A DNA stretch of 53,010 nucleotides from Deltaproteobacteria bacterium RIFCSPHIGHO2_02_FULL_44_16 (GTDB taxonomy: Bacteria; UBA10199; 2-02-FULL-44-16). The notes beneath the pieces were generated by a model. That model was not told where the DNA came from, did not search any database, and saw only the letters and a list, made by a program, of their open reading frames with translations. How positions within the stretch are numbered: the first letter of the stretch is position 1; the number at the start of each line of letters is the position of its first letter. The DNA lies in assembly GCA_001798185.1 (NCBI GenBank), contig MGRM01000007.1:1-53010 (forward strand), given 5' to 3'. Positions 17,201-25,474 of this stretch are shown here, piece after piece. The position numbers and the translations under genes are program-made.

Positions 17201-17340
17201 TCGTACCGCTTCCAGGAGATGTTTCGAATGAATGGTTTGGTAGAAAAACAGCTACATTTGATGACAAGGATCTCCAAAGCGTGACTCTTCGAAATCCTTC
17301 AAAACGCATCCATCGTGTTGTTCCTCTGAGGATCAGTTAA
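14218..17340 (+). CDS. Giant coiled-coil protein with Pro/Glu-rich linker, 1040 aa
   Basis: The start overlaps the previous stop (ATGA). There is no signal peptide or membrane helix. Residues 1-150 resemble a short exported- or effector-type N-terminus, but no family is recognised. Residues about 161-246 and 253-339 are two copies of one helical unit (QYQKFEKFYEETLENVKKQD / KYQNFLRKYDELRGEIKSVS, then LSEEAMESALEQVEELK / VSEDAMKYALSELKAVK). Residues about 340-425 are Pro/Glu/Ala-rich (PEPEPEPEPAPEPAPPPP). Long coiled coils follow to about 850 and the last 120 residues look globular. A mini-palindrome at 14331-14345 encodes RAPAPF. Function unknown; a structural or scaffold role is plausible. 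Confidence 0.85.
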   Translation: MKSAGRIDDVFRRAGSPVQFNNGELKSVRSLLERTQEERAPAPFEQSFYSRNFLDTLLRGGMDAAAFADKGLGSAAKKFGQAWDFFGLGDGQSAMSVADKFAQSAQHIFANLFAPQNQPFAPMMAGAQTENGAMRSPASQSSFDVSSGKAEPSKPVGLPEFVKDMITNLKGAKEELQKAVNRDEKVEDQYQKFEKFYEETLENVKKQDYLSEEAMESALEQVEELKEEGDTLYETYLDAQDEEAPEKVNLPSEIEQKISALRQEKKTLEEEAKRAGSQQALSDKYQNFLRKYDELRGEIKSVSYVSEDAMKYALSELKAVKTQGSEIFEAKMNTLPKKAPEASPPPAADPVPEAPTASEPEADAEAASADEPEAAEPATEPPPAAPPAESEPQPAPEESAPEPEPEPEPAPEPAPPPPQPDPNAQIQAIKKFEDQKNDYLAEIGSMSDVSELERKKQEILFQLDDINASLPKDSPERARIIALSEELTKAYYVQRDSLQSPAIPDDFSSPRDQRDLAEGMIEPFLLAVNDFTTRVQGQRGEDLSKMERELGGLQRQIDTVEQEVENEISDRSILKETSDKLWDELQTAEVAFENEQTREAIEPLEEKKEELKKSLTNPEETLASVTSKYRDVQETYQERARYLLSLEFNTPDVKKKTLAKMDGTFTAASMHFTHYKTIHGIMEPIYGSKAAAQTATLIRENSAKPFNELIQLAKTRVEEKRRESPPSVKSSTTAAIAASPEEEVLEPLEAERRAKAMKQRVTKAVISFEDSLTKFQEDLSGDGVDPRAKMEMYEENEEEGLPAYLQQIVDNRHLSQEERAQTLLAVHERWEKFKASDEVQEILSEYDQKIRAVTTTKPESGSLGDAVFAGTGVQAPSKNLESAEAPPSTALPPNEAMADMIDGSSERYAIKSAGGKKFVDLITDRADRILKKRAKEERLGAGQYSIPLQFVVTPDASKTQAIVRLEFDRARVRDLKGRGITEKTAEKMLQDLSFFVPLPGDVSNEWFGRKTATFDDKDLQSVTLRNPSKRIHRVVPLRIS
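14331..14345. repeat. Mini-palindrome in the 1040-aa gene
   Basis: AAGGGCGCCAGCCCC, translated as RAPAP within EERAPAPFEQ. Member of the group listed at 7512. Confidence 0.5.
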
Positions 17341-17436
17341 CGGATATAGTTTGTTTTTTGGAATTATTGCCTGAATTTCCCCACAACCTTTTAGAAGACT
17401 TGACGAAAAGAGAAGAGCAATTATTAAGGAGAACAA

Positions 17437-19499
17437 ATGTCTTTTAGCACAACCTCCATTGCTCTACGTACGACTCAAAATCTTATAGCTGAAAATCCTA
17501 CAACGGCTGAAAAAAACAACCCCTTCATTACATGATTCACAGATTCCTGATATTCCCGCGAGAGAACACATTGGCGGTGGATTTCTTTCTCGGTTTTCAA
17601 ATTCGATATTGTTGGCTCAAGTTCCAAATCAAGAGGAAGCGCAAGTAAGCGCTGCGCTTCATAAACTTCAATCTTCTGATGCTTCAGAGAGAAGAGACTC
17701 AATACTGATTCTTGCAAATTCTTCAGATAACAGAGCTGTTCCCGCATTGATTAAAATGCTTGAAGATCGAGATAATTCGGTTCGCCTTGCAGCAACAGAG
17801 GCGCTTAGGAAAAAGCAAGACCTAAGAGCCATTGAACCACTTTTTAGAATTCTTGATGATGATCAAACTGCAATAAGAGATGTTGCAGAGGCGACTTTGG
17901 AAGAATTTTTTGTTCAAAATAGAAGAAGCTGCTCAAAATCTATTTCCTTATTTTGAACATCGCAATTCAAATGTACGGTCCTATGCTGTAACATGGTCGG
18001 TTTGGGCAGGAGAAAATGCCGTTCCACACTTAATTCGCATTCTTCATCATGATCAGGATTCCTTCGTCAGAGCCTCAGCAGTTGGTGCCTTAGGTTCTTG
18101 GGTTCTTAGAACAACACCATTAACTACAACAAAACGCGTGAGCGCTTTGATATCGAGCTTAAATGACCCTGAAAAATGGGTTCGAGGAAAGATAGCTGAA
18201 TCGTTGGGTGACGTGGGTGGTAATGATAGACGAACTGTTCCCGCACTTGTTTCAATGTTAAAAGATGAATCACATTGGGTTCGAGTTGTTGTGGCGCGAG
18301 CATTGGGGAGGTTAAAAAATAAAAATGCAGTGCTTTCTCTTATCCACGGTTTAAAGCATGATAAAGATGGTTCTGTAAGAGGAGCCATTGCGGCTTCTCT
18401 AGGTCAGATTATGGATCGGAGAAGTTTTGCTGTTCTTGTGATGAGTATTCGAGATCAAGATGATTATGTAAGACTGAAGGCTGTCCAAGCTCTTTCGAAT
18501 TTTAAAGGGGAAAAAACCATCGAATTTCTGAAACCGGTATTAAAAGATAGCAATGGAAATATTCAGTTAGCTGCAGCTATATCGTTAGTAAATCTCGGTT
18601 ATAGTGAAGCGATAGATATTATCGTTTCTCACTTACAAGGGAAAAAGCCAGACCCAGATGATTACAGGAGTAATTCTTTGTTGAGACAAGCAGCAGAAGT
18701 TCTCGTACAAAGAGGAAACCCGGCATTTGCAAAAGTGCTAAAGGAGTATGGAGGAGAAGAATGGGAACTTGCTATTTATAAATCTGCTGCTCAAAAAGCT
18801 ATTGATACAGGGAAATATGCGGATGCAATTGTTTATTATGACCATCTCATAGAAAAACGCCCAAACGATTTTACCTATCCTCTCCGTCAAGCTGAAGTCT
18901 ATCAAAAACTTGGAAGAATTGAAGAAGCGATAACAAATTGTAAAAAATCAATTGCGATATGCAGCGATTGCGACGGCTTGGCGGCAAAACGTTTGTTGGC
19001 AGAGCTTGAGGAGGTGCAACGTCAAAGAAATTTTCTTCCTCCAACTGTTTTTATTGGCTTTGCAGACTTTCAGGATGCCGGTGAGGAAATTACCGACAAA
19101 AATATAGGAAGGAAATCAAAGTCGTTGCTCGATGAAGGATTAAAAAAGGAAATCACTGATTCAATTTTAAGAGAGCTCAAAGCGAACTGGATACGCGTGA
19201 GCTTGCCAAATATTGAATCTCTCAGCGACAAGTTGCAAGGATATGAATGTACGGAGGCTGGATGTACGGCAGAAATTGCGGGAGCCATGGATCTCGAAGG
19301 TGGCTTTTTTGGCGCTGTAACTTTGATTCCGGTATCTCAGGAATTACGCTTTTCACTCAGTTATGTGCAGACAGAAAATGCGACTGAACTGCATCGGGTT
19401 TCGGTAACTCGGAAGAAGCAACGTGTCAAAACATCGTCTGATGCTCAGGCTATTGCACGAGAGTTGGTACAGAAGATGGTGAACCAATTGAAATCGTGA
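17437..19499 (+). pseudogene. HEAT/TPR-repeat protein gene with two +1 frameshifts
   Basis: AAGGAGAAC precedes the ATG at 17437. The first frame (MSFSTTSIALRTTQNLIAEN…) runs to a TGA near 17535. The protein resumes in the next frame after an A7 run at about 17508-17514 (KKTTPSLHDSQIPDIP…) to 17956, and in the third frame after a T6 run at about 17907-17912 to 19499. Joined, it has PBS-lyase-type HEAT repeats (for example DKDGSVRGAIAASLGQIMDR), a TPR-like pair (KYADAIVYYDHLIEKRPNDF) and an unknown C-terminal domain with ECTEAGCTAEIAGAM. The largest intact part is 17880-19499. Both shifts are +1 and at homopolymers, so they are sequencing errors or recent mutations; programmed shifting is less likely. 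It probably belongs with the two genes upstream. Confidence 0.75.
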
Positions 19500-19516
19500 A
19501 GTTTGTCACCGATTGC

Positions 19517-20905
19517 CTACATCATCACTATCCACGCAGGTATCATGTAGAGGCGTTTTCCGTCAACCGTGACTGAATCAAAAATATGTTTTGTGATGAC
19601 CAATCCTGCAGATAATTTTTTCTTTTTCATCAGAAAGAGAGTATCTGCAAGATCTTCTTTGCGGAGTCGATTTGTATATTTTACTTCAATCGGAAGAAGC
19701 TCCTTTTGGAGAGAGAGAAGAAAATCGACTTCTTTTCCCTTGGAATTCCAAAATGAAATCGGGTGGTGTTGTCGCAGATGATTAAAAACTTCTGTCTCTA
19801 CGAGATGGCCCATCACAGGGTTATTGATGAGATTGAATTCGTTCATTCCATGGAGAGCGCAGGTAAAGTTGGGTGAAACAATATATCCCTTTTTTAGCTG
19901 TCGCGGTCCACGGCGATGTTTTTTTGTGTAGGAAAAGAGAAGATCGAGCAGATAAGAATCCTTGAAGGCGGAAATATACTCTTTGATGGTGAGGAGTGAG
20001 ATGCCGATTTCAGCGGCAAGATTGCTGTATTCCAGAATATTGCCGGTTTCTTTTGCAAGACTGAAGAGAAGAGTTGCAAGCTCACCCGATTTTCGAAAAC
20101 CATAGAGTTTTGGAAGATCATATTCGATGATCTTTGTAATCACTGATTCACGAAGATATCGAAAAACGAGCGAGCTGTCGGGAAATGAAACCGCTTCGGG
20201 AAATTGTCCCCGAACCATAAATGTTGTAAATGCTTTTTCTCTTTTCTCCTGATGCAGGGAAAACATTTGACGATATGTTTCAAACAGTTTGTCATCAAGC
20301 TCATTGAAGGAGAATTGAGTGTGCGGCATGTCATCCTGAAATTGTCCCGTCATCTCCAGATATTCCCGAAAGGAGAGAGGTGAAATCATTTCTTCAAAGA
20401 CTCTGCCAGCAAGCGATTCCCTCGTAGCCTTGCGAAGAAAGAGTGATGATGAGCCCGAGACAAAAAATTTGAGATGTTTGTTCAGGTCATAATATTTTTT
20501 GAGAACAGCCTGCCATCCTTCGACAAATTGCAGTTCATCAAAGAAAAAAAATGTTCTTTTTGTTGTATGAATGTCTTCATTCAATATTGATTCAAGAAAC
20601 GTACGGATAATGAGATCAAGATCCCGGTCAGTTGGCGGAATTAATCGTTCTTCAAATTGGTAACGACAGATGCGCTGGGGAGAAATTTTTTCGTGTTCAA
20701 TGAGGTGATGAAGCAATTGAAACAGGAGCGTTGTTTTTCCTGTTCGCCTCAGACCTGTCACGGCCACTATGGGTTCGAGCGGAAGGAGTTTGAGAAGAGA
20801 TGCAAAACCATGGCGATGATAAAGCCTTCCTTCGGTGGGGAAAGAACCTTTCCACCAAGGGTTAAAGTCATTGAGTTCCTGTAAAAGTATAGTCTTATCA
20901 AGCAT
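19517..20905 (-). CDS. AAA-type ATPase with DUF4143-like C-terminal domain
   Basis: The 462-aa protein has Walker A in TGLRRTGKTTLL (about 50-60), Walker B in TFFFFDELQFVEGW, and sensor-like FVSGSSSLFLR. These are followed by a winged-helix segment and a C-terminal restriction-nuclease-like motif (SFWNSKGKEVDFLL…LLPIEVKYTNR) typical of ATPase/DUF4143 proteins. Their biological role is poorly known; many are linked to mobile or defence regions. The gene is single. A promoter with TTGACT and TACTCT 17 bases apart places the start point about 3 bases before the ATG, so the mRNA may be leaderless, which agrees with the absence of a ribosome site. A 35-bp dyad covers the promoter. Confidence 0.88.
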   Translation of the reverse strand: MLDKTILLQELNDFNPWWKGSFPTEGRLYHRHGFASLLKLLPLEPIVAVTGLRRTGKTTLLFQLLHHLIEHEKISPQRICRYQFEERLIPPTDRDLDLIIRTFLESILNEDIHTTKRTFFFFDELQFVEGWQAVLKKYYDLNKHLKFFVSGSSSLFLRKATRESLAGRVFEEMISPLSFREYLEMTGQFQDDMPHTQFSFNELDDKLFETYRQMFSLHQEKREKAFTTFMVRGQFPEAVSFPDSSLVFRYLRESVITKIIEYDLPKLYGFRKSGELATLLFSLAKETGNILEYSNLAAEIGISLLTIKEYISAFKDSYLLDLLFSYTKKHRRGPRQLKKGYIVSPNFTCALHGMNEFNLINNPVMGHLVETEVFNHLRQHHPISFWNSKGKEVDFLLSLQKELLPIEVKYTNRLRKEDLADTLFLMKKKKLSAGLVITKHIFDSVTVDGKRLYMIPAWIVMM

Positions 20906-20914
20906 TTGTATTTA

Positions 20915-20958
20915 AGAGTAAACATACTATCAATAAAAGTCAATTTTATTAATAGTAT
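20915..20958 (-). promoter_or_regulatory. Promoter and operator-like dyad of the DUF4143 ATPase gene
   Basis: On the minus strand TTGACT (20943-20938) and TACTCT (20920-20915) are 17 bases apart. The -35 box sits at the centre of an inverted repeat: ATACTATCAATAAAA (20924-20938) and TTTTATTAATAGTAT (20944-20958), 15-bp arms with one mismatch. A repressor bound there would block RNA polymerase. Confidence 0.6.
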
Positions 20959-21029
20959 TATTATTTAATAAAATGCCTTCTGAATATGACGTAATCAAAG
21001 TTAGTCGTTTTTGTTCGAAAACGGCCGTA

Positions 21030-21149
21030 GGAGGCGAGCCTTGAGCGGCGTCTTCAGGAGCTGGGAACGAAGCCTCAATGTCCAGCGGATGAAGCGCAGG
21101 CAAAAATCCGGCGTGTGAGGATTTTTGCCGTAAGCGAAAGGTCGCCTCC
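21030..21149. repeat. Palindromic element, family D
   Basis: Outer inverted repeat GGAGGCGA (21030-21037) and TCGCCTCC (21142-21149) encloses an inner perfect hairpin GGCAAAAATCC (21099-21109) / GGATTTTTGCC (21119-21129). It occurs once here, in the 303-bp gap between the divergent ATPase and rmuC genes (20906-21208). The gap also holds the ATPase promoter; otherwise I see nothing. An 89-codon frame on the minus strand runs through the element and is probably accidental. Confidence 0.7.
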
Positions 21150-21208
21150 GAGAGACGCTCATAGAGAATTTTCTTGTCAATTTTCTTCGATAACCTCATG
21201 AAGATGTA

Positions 21209-22342
21209 ATGAATCTTGGAAGTTTTCTCCCTTGGGTAGTTTCATTCTTCGCGATTGGTCTTCTTCTTTTTTTGGTTATTTGGAAAAAATCAAAAAAAGG
21301 AAGTGATCAATCGCTTTCTTTATTTCAACAACAGATCACAAGTCTTCAGGAACAGCTGCGCATAAGTCTTGAAGCGTCGACCGCTCGTATCTCTGAGTAT
21401 TTGCAACAACAATCAGGACAGTGGCAACAGACGCATCAGACGGTGGGAGAGCGGCTCGATAATGTCTCGCAAACCGTTGGACAACGGCTCGATAACGCTG
21501 CGCGGGTGGTGATGCAGCTTGACCAACGGATGGGAAAAGTGGAAGAGGCGACCAAGCGCGTGTTTGAAGTAGGACAGGATATCGCAAGTTTGCAGGAAAT
21601 TCTTCGCGCTCCGAAGTTGCGCGGAAACTTGGGAGAGCAATTTTTGGGCGATCTTTTAGCTCAAATGCTTCCGCAGGATGCGTATGCGCTTCAACATTCT
21701 TTCAAAGATGGGGAGCGCGTTGATGCGATTATTCGTACGGCACACGGTTTTGTCCCAGTTGATGCCAAATTTCCGCTCGAAAACTTTCAGCGTCTCATCA
21801 GTGCGTCAACTGATGAAGACCGAATGAAATGTCGAAAACTTTTTGTTTCTGATGTGAAAAAACATGTCAGTGATATTGCGAAAAAATATATTCGTCCGGG
21901 AGAGGGGACGTTTGATTTTGCGCTCATGTATGTTCCTGCGGAAAATGTTTATTATGAAATTATTGCGCGTGAAGAAAATCTCGGAGAAGAGGCCTCATCG
22001 GCAGCGCTTGCACTGAAAAAACAGGTGATCCCAGTTTCACCGAATACCTTTTATGCTTATCTTCATACTATACTTTTAGGTCTTCGCGGAATGCGCGTGG
22101 AGAAGTTTGCAAAAGAAATTTTGAATGACATGGGCCGCATTCGAACTGAAGTGAAAAATTTTACCGATGAATTTGCAACGATTGGAAAACATCTCTCCAA
22201 TGCGACCAGCGCTTATGGAAAAGCAGAGAAGCGACTGACGCGCATTGATGATCGCCTTCAACAATTTGAAAACCCACCAGAAAGGGCGCTAGCCCTTGAC
22301 GAGAAAAAGGAAGAAGGGCCGTCGCTCTATCTCAATAGTTAG
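21209..22342 (+). CDS. rmuC: DNA recombination protein RmuC
   Basis: RmuC limits inversions at short inverted repeats in E. coli, apparently through a nuclease-like domain. The 377-aa protein has an N-terminal membrane anchor (LPWVVSFFAIGLLLFLVIW), a coiled-coil segment with a repeated SQTVGQRLDN/HQTVGERLDN, and the RmuC domain (RGNLGEQFLGDLLAQMLP, PVDAKFPLENFQRL, YIRPGEGTFDFALMYVPAEN). The ribosome site is weak. The last 54 bases overlap the end of the convergent NAD kinase gene. In a genome rich in inverted repeats an RmuC function is of interest. A mini-palindrome at 22281-22297 encodes part of its tail. Confidence 0.93.
   Translation: MNLGSFLPWVVSFFAIGLLLFLVIWKKSKKGSDQSLSLFQQQITSLQEQLRISLEASTARISEYLQQQSGQWQQTHQTVGERLDNVSQTVGQRLDNAARVVMQLDQRMGKVEEATKRVFEVGQDIASLQEILRAPKLRGNLGEQFLGDLLAQMLPQDAYALQHSFKDGERVDAIIRTAHGFVPVDAKFPLENFQRLISASTDEDRMKCRKLFVSDVKKHVSDIAKKYIRPGEGTFDFALMYVPAENVYYEIIAREENLGEEASSAALALKKQVIPVSPNTFYAYLHTILLGLRGMRVEKFAKEILNDMGRIRTEVKNFTDEFATIGKHLSNATSAYGKAEKRLTRIDDRLQQFENPPERALALDEKKEEGPSLYLNS
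22281..22297. repeat. Mini-palindrome in the rmuC tail
   Basis: AAAGGGCGCTAGCCCTT, translated in rmuC as ERALAL and overlapping the end of nadK on the other strand. Confidence 0.6.
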
Positions 22343-23122
22343 GGTCTGTTTGTGCGGCAATTCTTTCACCAGTGATGTTCCATCCAGATAAATCATGACA
22401 TTGGTCCCTTCGCAGGTAAGAGCAAATGTTCTCCCGCGAGAAACCTCTCCTTGGAGCATATGGTATGTTGCATGAGGAAGCGGACATGGTTCTCGAACGA
22501 GATATCGAATGATATCCGAAGTAAGGGGCGCAGCCCTTCCGCCAGCAGAATGATAACCAGCCGTTGATCCAGGACCAGCCGCAATCCAAATTCCAGAGCT
22601 TCGCTGCGTTTCACTTTTCCCATCGATGTGAAGAGTGTAGTAGACCGTATCCGCAGGAGATGTTCCTGCAATCAAGATGTCATTGAGCGCCGGAGATTCA
22701 ATCGGCTCTCCGTCGATGGTTGCTCGAAGAAGAGGGAGTTTGGTTGGGATCATTTTCTCTTCCAGAATTGCGGTGAGAAGAGGTTTAAAATTTTCTTTGG
22801 TCGCTGAGCAAAAAAAACCGGTACTAAATTCAGGAACAGAATTGACTCCCAGAACGGGGATATCACCAGCGACATGTGCTGCAGCGATCACAGTCCCATC
22901 GCCACCGACGGTAATGATCAGGTCATACCCTAGAAAGGGGCGCAGCCCCCCGCGGTCGAGGAGGTGGTAGGAGAGTTTCAAGCTCTCAAGTGTGGTGGTA
23001 ATGGTCTGCAGTGTTTCTTGATGCGCTTTCTCCCGTTTTTCCTGATGAAAAAGTTTCTTATGTCGAGCATCAGGAGAAGCTATATTTTTATAAACAATAA
23101 GGATCTGTTTGTATTTTGTCAT
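22289..23122 (-). CDS. nadK: NAD kinase
   Basis: This enzyme phosphorylates NAD to NADP in the cytoplasm. The 277-aa protein has the signature TVGGDGTVI (GGDGT), GVNSVPEFSTGFF, LNDILIAG and GSTAGYHSAGG. The start at 23122 (MTKYKQILIVYKN) is the family start; a longer frame to 23317 would overlap nadD coding sequence. Two mini-palindromes (22523-22538 and 22934-22950) are translated here as GRAAPL and GGLRPF. The GG-PxxxP stretch after STAxxxSAGG is altered at one of these. It is divergent from nadD (48 bases between starts) and its 3' end overlaps rmuC by 54 bases. Confidence 0.9.
   Translation of the reverse strand: MTKYKQILIVYKNIASPDARHKKLFHQEKREKAHQETLQTITTTLESLKLSYHLLDRGGLRPFLGYDLIITVGGDGTVIAAAHVAGDIPVLGVNSVPEFSTGFFCSATKENFKPLLTAILEEKMIPTKLPLLRATIDGEPIESPALNDILIAGTSPADTVYYTLHIDGKSETQRSSGIWIAAGPGSTAGYHSAGGRAAPLTSDIIRYLVREPCPLPHATYHMLQGEVSRGRTFALTCEGTNVMIYLDGTSLVKELPHKQTLTIEIERRPFFLFLVKG
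22523..22538. repeat. Mini-palindrome in nadK
   Basis: AAGGGGCGCAGCCCTT, translated on the minus strand as GRAAPL, next to the conserved STAxxxSAGG motif. Confidence 0.6.
22934..22950. repeat. Second mini-palindrome in nadK
   Basis: AAAGGGGCGCAGCCCCC, translated on the minus strand as GGLRPF, in the loop before the strand leading to GGDGT. Confidence 0.6.
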
Positions 23123-23170
23123 CACATTCGATATTAATGATGCAATGCACTCCTTGCAAGAGCGAAGACG

Positions 23171-23719
23171 ATGGTCTTTGTAAGCACACAACGACGGCGT
23201 ATCGGTCTTTTTGGGGGATCGTTTGATCCTCCTCATCTCGGTCATGTCGAGATCTGCAAACGTCTCCTTCTCCGCAATCAAGTCGATGAAATCTGGATTA
23301 TCCCCTGTTTTCTCCATCCATTTGGGAAACCGATATTACCCTATGAACATCGAAAAACGATGTGTCATTTTGCCTTTGATCCTTTGGGCAAACGAGTGGC
23401 GATCAGCAATGTGGAAATGGAGCTTGGCGGTGTTAGTCATACGATTCGGACGATTATGCATCTGAAGCGAACGCATCCTGAGTATGCATTTTCGTTGATT
23501 GTAGGAGAAGATAATGAAGAACAATTGCGGGAGTGGTTTCATTTTGAAGAGATGAAGCGTATCATTCCGATCATTCTTATTCCGCGAGGAAATGATTCTC
23601 CTATCTCTGATATTTCATCGTCAGATATTCGTGAACGGATGACCAAAGGAGAGTCGATTGCAGAACTCGTTCCGATGTCGGTTGCAGTCTATATGATTAC
23701 GCATGCTTTATATCGTTAG
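23171..23719 (+). CDS. nadD: Nicotinate-nucleotide adenylyltransferase
   Basis: NadD makes deamido-NAD from nicotinate mononucleotide and ATP. The 182-aa protein has GLFGGSFDPPHLGHVEI with the HxGH nucleotidyltransferase motif, a substrate-loop IPCFLHPFGK, GEDNEEQLREW and the C-terminal ISSSDIRERM motif. The gene is divergent from nadK, which places two steps of NAD(P) synthesis together. Its last bases overlap the end of the convergent 584-aa gene. No strong ribosome site precedes the ATG; an alternative start at the second codon (GTC) is not available, so 23171 is kept. Confidence 0.92.
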   Translation: MVFVSTQRRRIGLFGGSFDPPHLGHVEICKRLLLRNQVDEIWIIPCFLHPFGKPILPYEHRKTMCHFAFDPLGKRVAISNVEMELGGVSHTIRTIMHLKRTHPEYAFSLIVGEDNEEQLREWFHFEEMKRIIPIILIPRGNDSPISDISSSDIRERMTKGESIAELVPMSVAVYMITHALYR

Positions 23720-25470
23720 AAGCCAAAGTCATCATGGAATCTAAGGCTCAGGGTTGGAGCGATATTGAGCATGGCCCCTGGACCCGCGATTTTGTGGAAA
23801 GAAAGATAAGCTCCAGCGGCGATGCCGGCTTTTCCATCCGCAAGTTGATATTCAAATTCTGCAGCTCCTTCGAGGCCAGCTGCTGCAAGTTGTTTGGGAT
23901 AGGTAAGTTCCAGACTTAAGCCTGCTTGAGCTTCAAAGCTCACTTTTTCTGATAATTGTTTGGTGAAACTTGCTCCAAATGCTGCAGCAACAGAAGTACG
24001 TTGATAGGAGCGATGGTCACCAAGTTGAGTTGCGGGCGTTATAAATGTCGCGCTGCTATACGCTGTGATTTTTCCATCTTCGTTTTGTTGATGTGTAATC
24101 CGTCCACCCATCGAAGGTCCAAAATTGCTTTCATCCAGAGAAAGATTTGGAAGAAAGAGAGAGTATCGGGCGTTTTTCAATGGATTCGATTTTTTGAGAG
24201 GAAATGGGGCAAGCGCCAATCCTGTCAAAGCTTGGGCGCCAACGGTTGAGAGAATTTTTGCACCATCAGCGTCAGGATCAAAACTTGAAACGATGCCACC
24301 AAGAGCCATAATGCCGCCATTGAGAACGAGTCGTGCAATAGCAACATCCATCATCTGATCTTTGTTCGTCAGATCTGCATCGAAGATATAGTAGAGTGCA
24401 GTGTTTGCAACGGTGAGTCCATCAGCAAAACCCGCAATATATCCATTTACGTTTCGGGGACGGTTGTCTTCAAGTTCTACTTGAAGCTGCGGAAGAGGTT
24501 CTTCAAAGGCATTATCAATCATCGAACCGAGCGCTCCAGCAAGTTTGGTTCCGATAAGCATTGCTTTCCCAGCGGTATTACTTCTGAGGACTGCGTTATG
24601 AAAATTTTTATCCGCAGAAGTTAAAACAAAAACACTTCCGAGAATTGGCGGAACATCTTTTGTTTCTGGCTCCACTTTTCCTTCGGTAATCCCCAACGCA
24701 TCGATATCAGAGTTTGGAGTAATAATCACTTTGCGTACAAAATAGGAGATGAGCCAATCGTAAGCTAAAAATGCTAATTCAAAAAAAGAGTAAGAAGTTG
24801 GAAGTTGATTTTCTGCATCATTTGGTTCTGTCTCCGAAGGCCCTTCTCCAAAAAGACCGAAGCTTAAAGAGAGACTTGGAGTCAGCAGAAGGCGATTGAA
24901 TTCGCTACGATCATTTTCATAGAGCGCTCCATAGAGCAGTCCGAAAGAAGCATGTATCGAAAACGAATCCGAGAAATAATGGGTGATATCGCCGTTCCAG
25001 GATTTTGAGACCTCCCAAATCAACGCTTCACGACCAGATTGCCCCTCGTGGACCGGTTGCACGGCACGCCCAAAGCCCAAGTATCGTGTTATGGAGGTCG
25101 TGCGATGAAAAGTTTCTTTTTTCTCCCAAGGGTGATGACCTGAGATGAGTCCAATGCGGCCGAGATCAACGTGAAGAGGTTTGATTTCTTCCAGAGGGGG
25201 GAGATCAGCTAAAATCTCAGGACGGACGAGGCTAATGTCATCAATACCGGAAGTCACAGTTTTAATGTTACTCGACATCCCATGCCAGCCGAGCGAGAGA
25301 CCGAAAGTCTGGTTCTGATCTGGGAAAGCGATATCCTGATCATTCTTGGTAGGGAATCCCAGATTGAGACTGCATCCAAGAGAACCACCGTAACCTTGAT
25401 TGGTAATGGTGGTTTGAAATGGAATCCACTCCACGCCACCACCACATTGTATATTTTTTAACGCAGCCAT
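23716..25470 (-). CDS. Large hypothetical protein, possible outer-membrane barrel, 584 aa
   Basis: GGAG in the end of the upstream gene lies 10 bases before the ATG. There is no clear signal peptide. N-terminal and C-terminal parts show alternating hydrophobic segments typical of beta strands (FETQAGLSLELTYPKQL-like pattern, SFSIHASFGLLYGALYEN). The protein ends …LSLRFHDDFGF with a terminal Phe, as many outer-membrane barrels do. A central Ala/Gly-rich helical part (ALGSMIDNAF…, VANTALYYIFDADL) interrupts this. I do not recognise the family. It is 4 bases downstream of the 1266-aa lipoprotein gene, so the pair is one transcript and may form one surface complex. Lack of a signal peptide weakens the barrel idea. 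Confidence 0.75.
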   Translation of the reverse strand: MAALKNIQCGGGVEWIPFQTTITNQGYGGSLGCSLNLGFPTKNDQDIAFPDQNQTFGLSLGWHGMSSNIKTVTSGIDDISLVRPEILADLPPLEEIKPLHVDLGRIGLISGHHPWEKKETFHRTTSITRYLGFGRAVQPVHEGQSGREALIWEVSKSWNGDITHYFSDSFSIHASFGLLYGALYENDRSEFNRLLLTPSLSLSFGLFGEGPSETEPNDAENQLPTSYSFFELAFLAYDWLISYFVRKVIITPNSDIDALGITEGKVEPETKDVPPILGSVFVLTSADKNFHNAVLRSNTAGKAMLIGTKLAGALGSMIDNAFEEPLPQLQVELEDNRPRNVNGYIAGFADGLTVANTALYYIFDADLTNKDQMMDVAIARLVLNGGIMALGGIVSSFDPDADGAKILSTVGAQALTGLALAPFPLKKSNPLKNARYSLFLPNLSLDESNFGPSMGGRITHQQNEDGKITAYSSATFITPATQLGDHRSYQRTSVAAAFGASFTKQLSEKVSFEAQAGLSLELTYPKQLAAAGLEGAAEFEYQLADGKAGIAAGAYLSFHKIAGPGAMLNIAPTLSLRFHDDFGF

Positions 25471-25474
25471 TTAT

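Noticed and set aside
17400-17427. TTGACG/TATTAA as a promoter for the HEAT gene
   Set aside because: The -10 box would overlap the ribosome site, so transcription would start within or after it.
17437-19499. Programmed frameshifting in the HEAT gene
   Set aside because: Two +1 shifts at simple homopolymers without slippery-site context or a stimulating structure are better explained by sequencing error or decay.
20930-21199. 89-codon minus-strand frame between the ATPase and rmuC genes
   Set aside because: It runs straight through the family D palindromic element, has no ribosome site and reads into the promoter dyad of the ATPase gene. Coding is unlikely.
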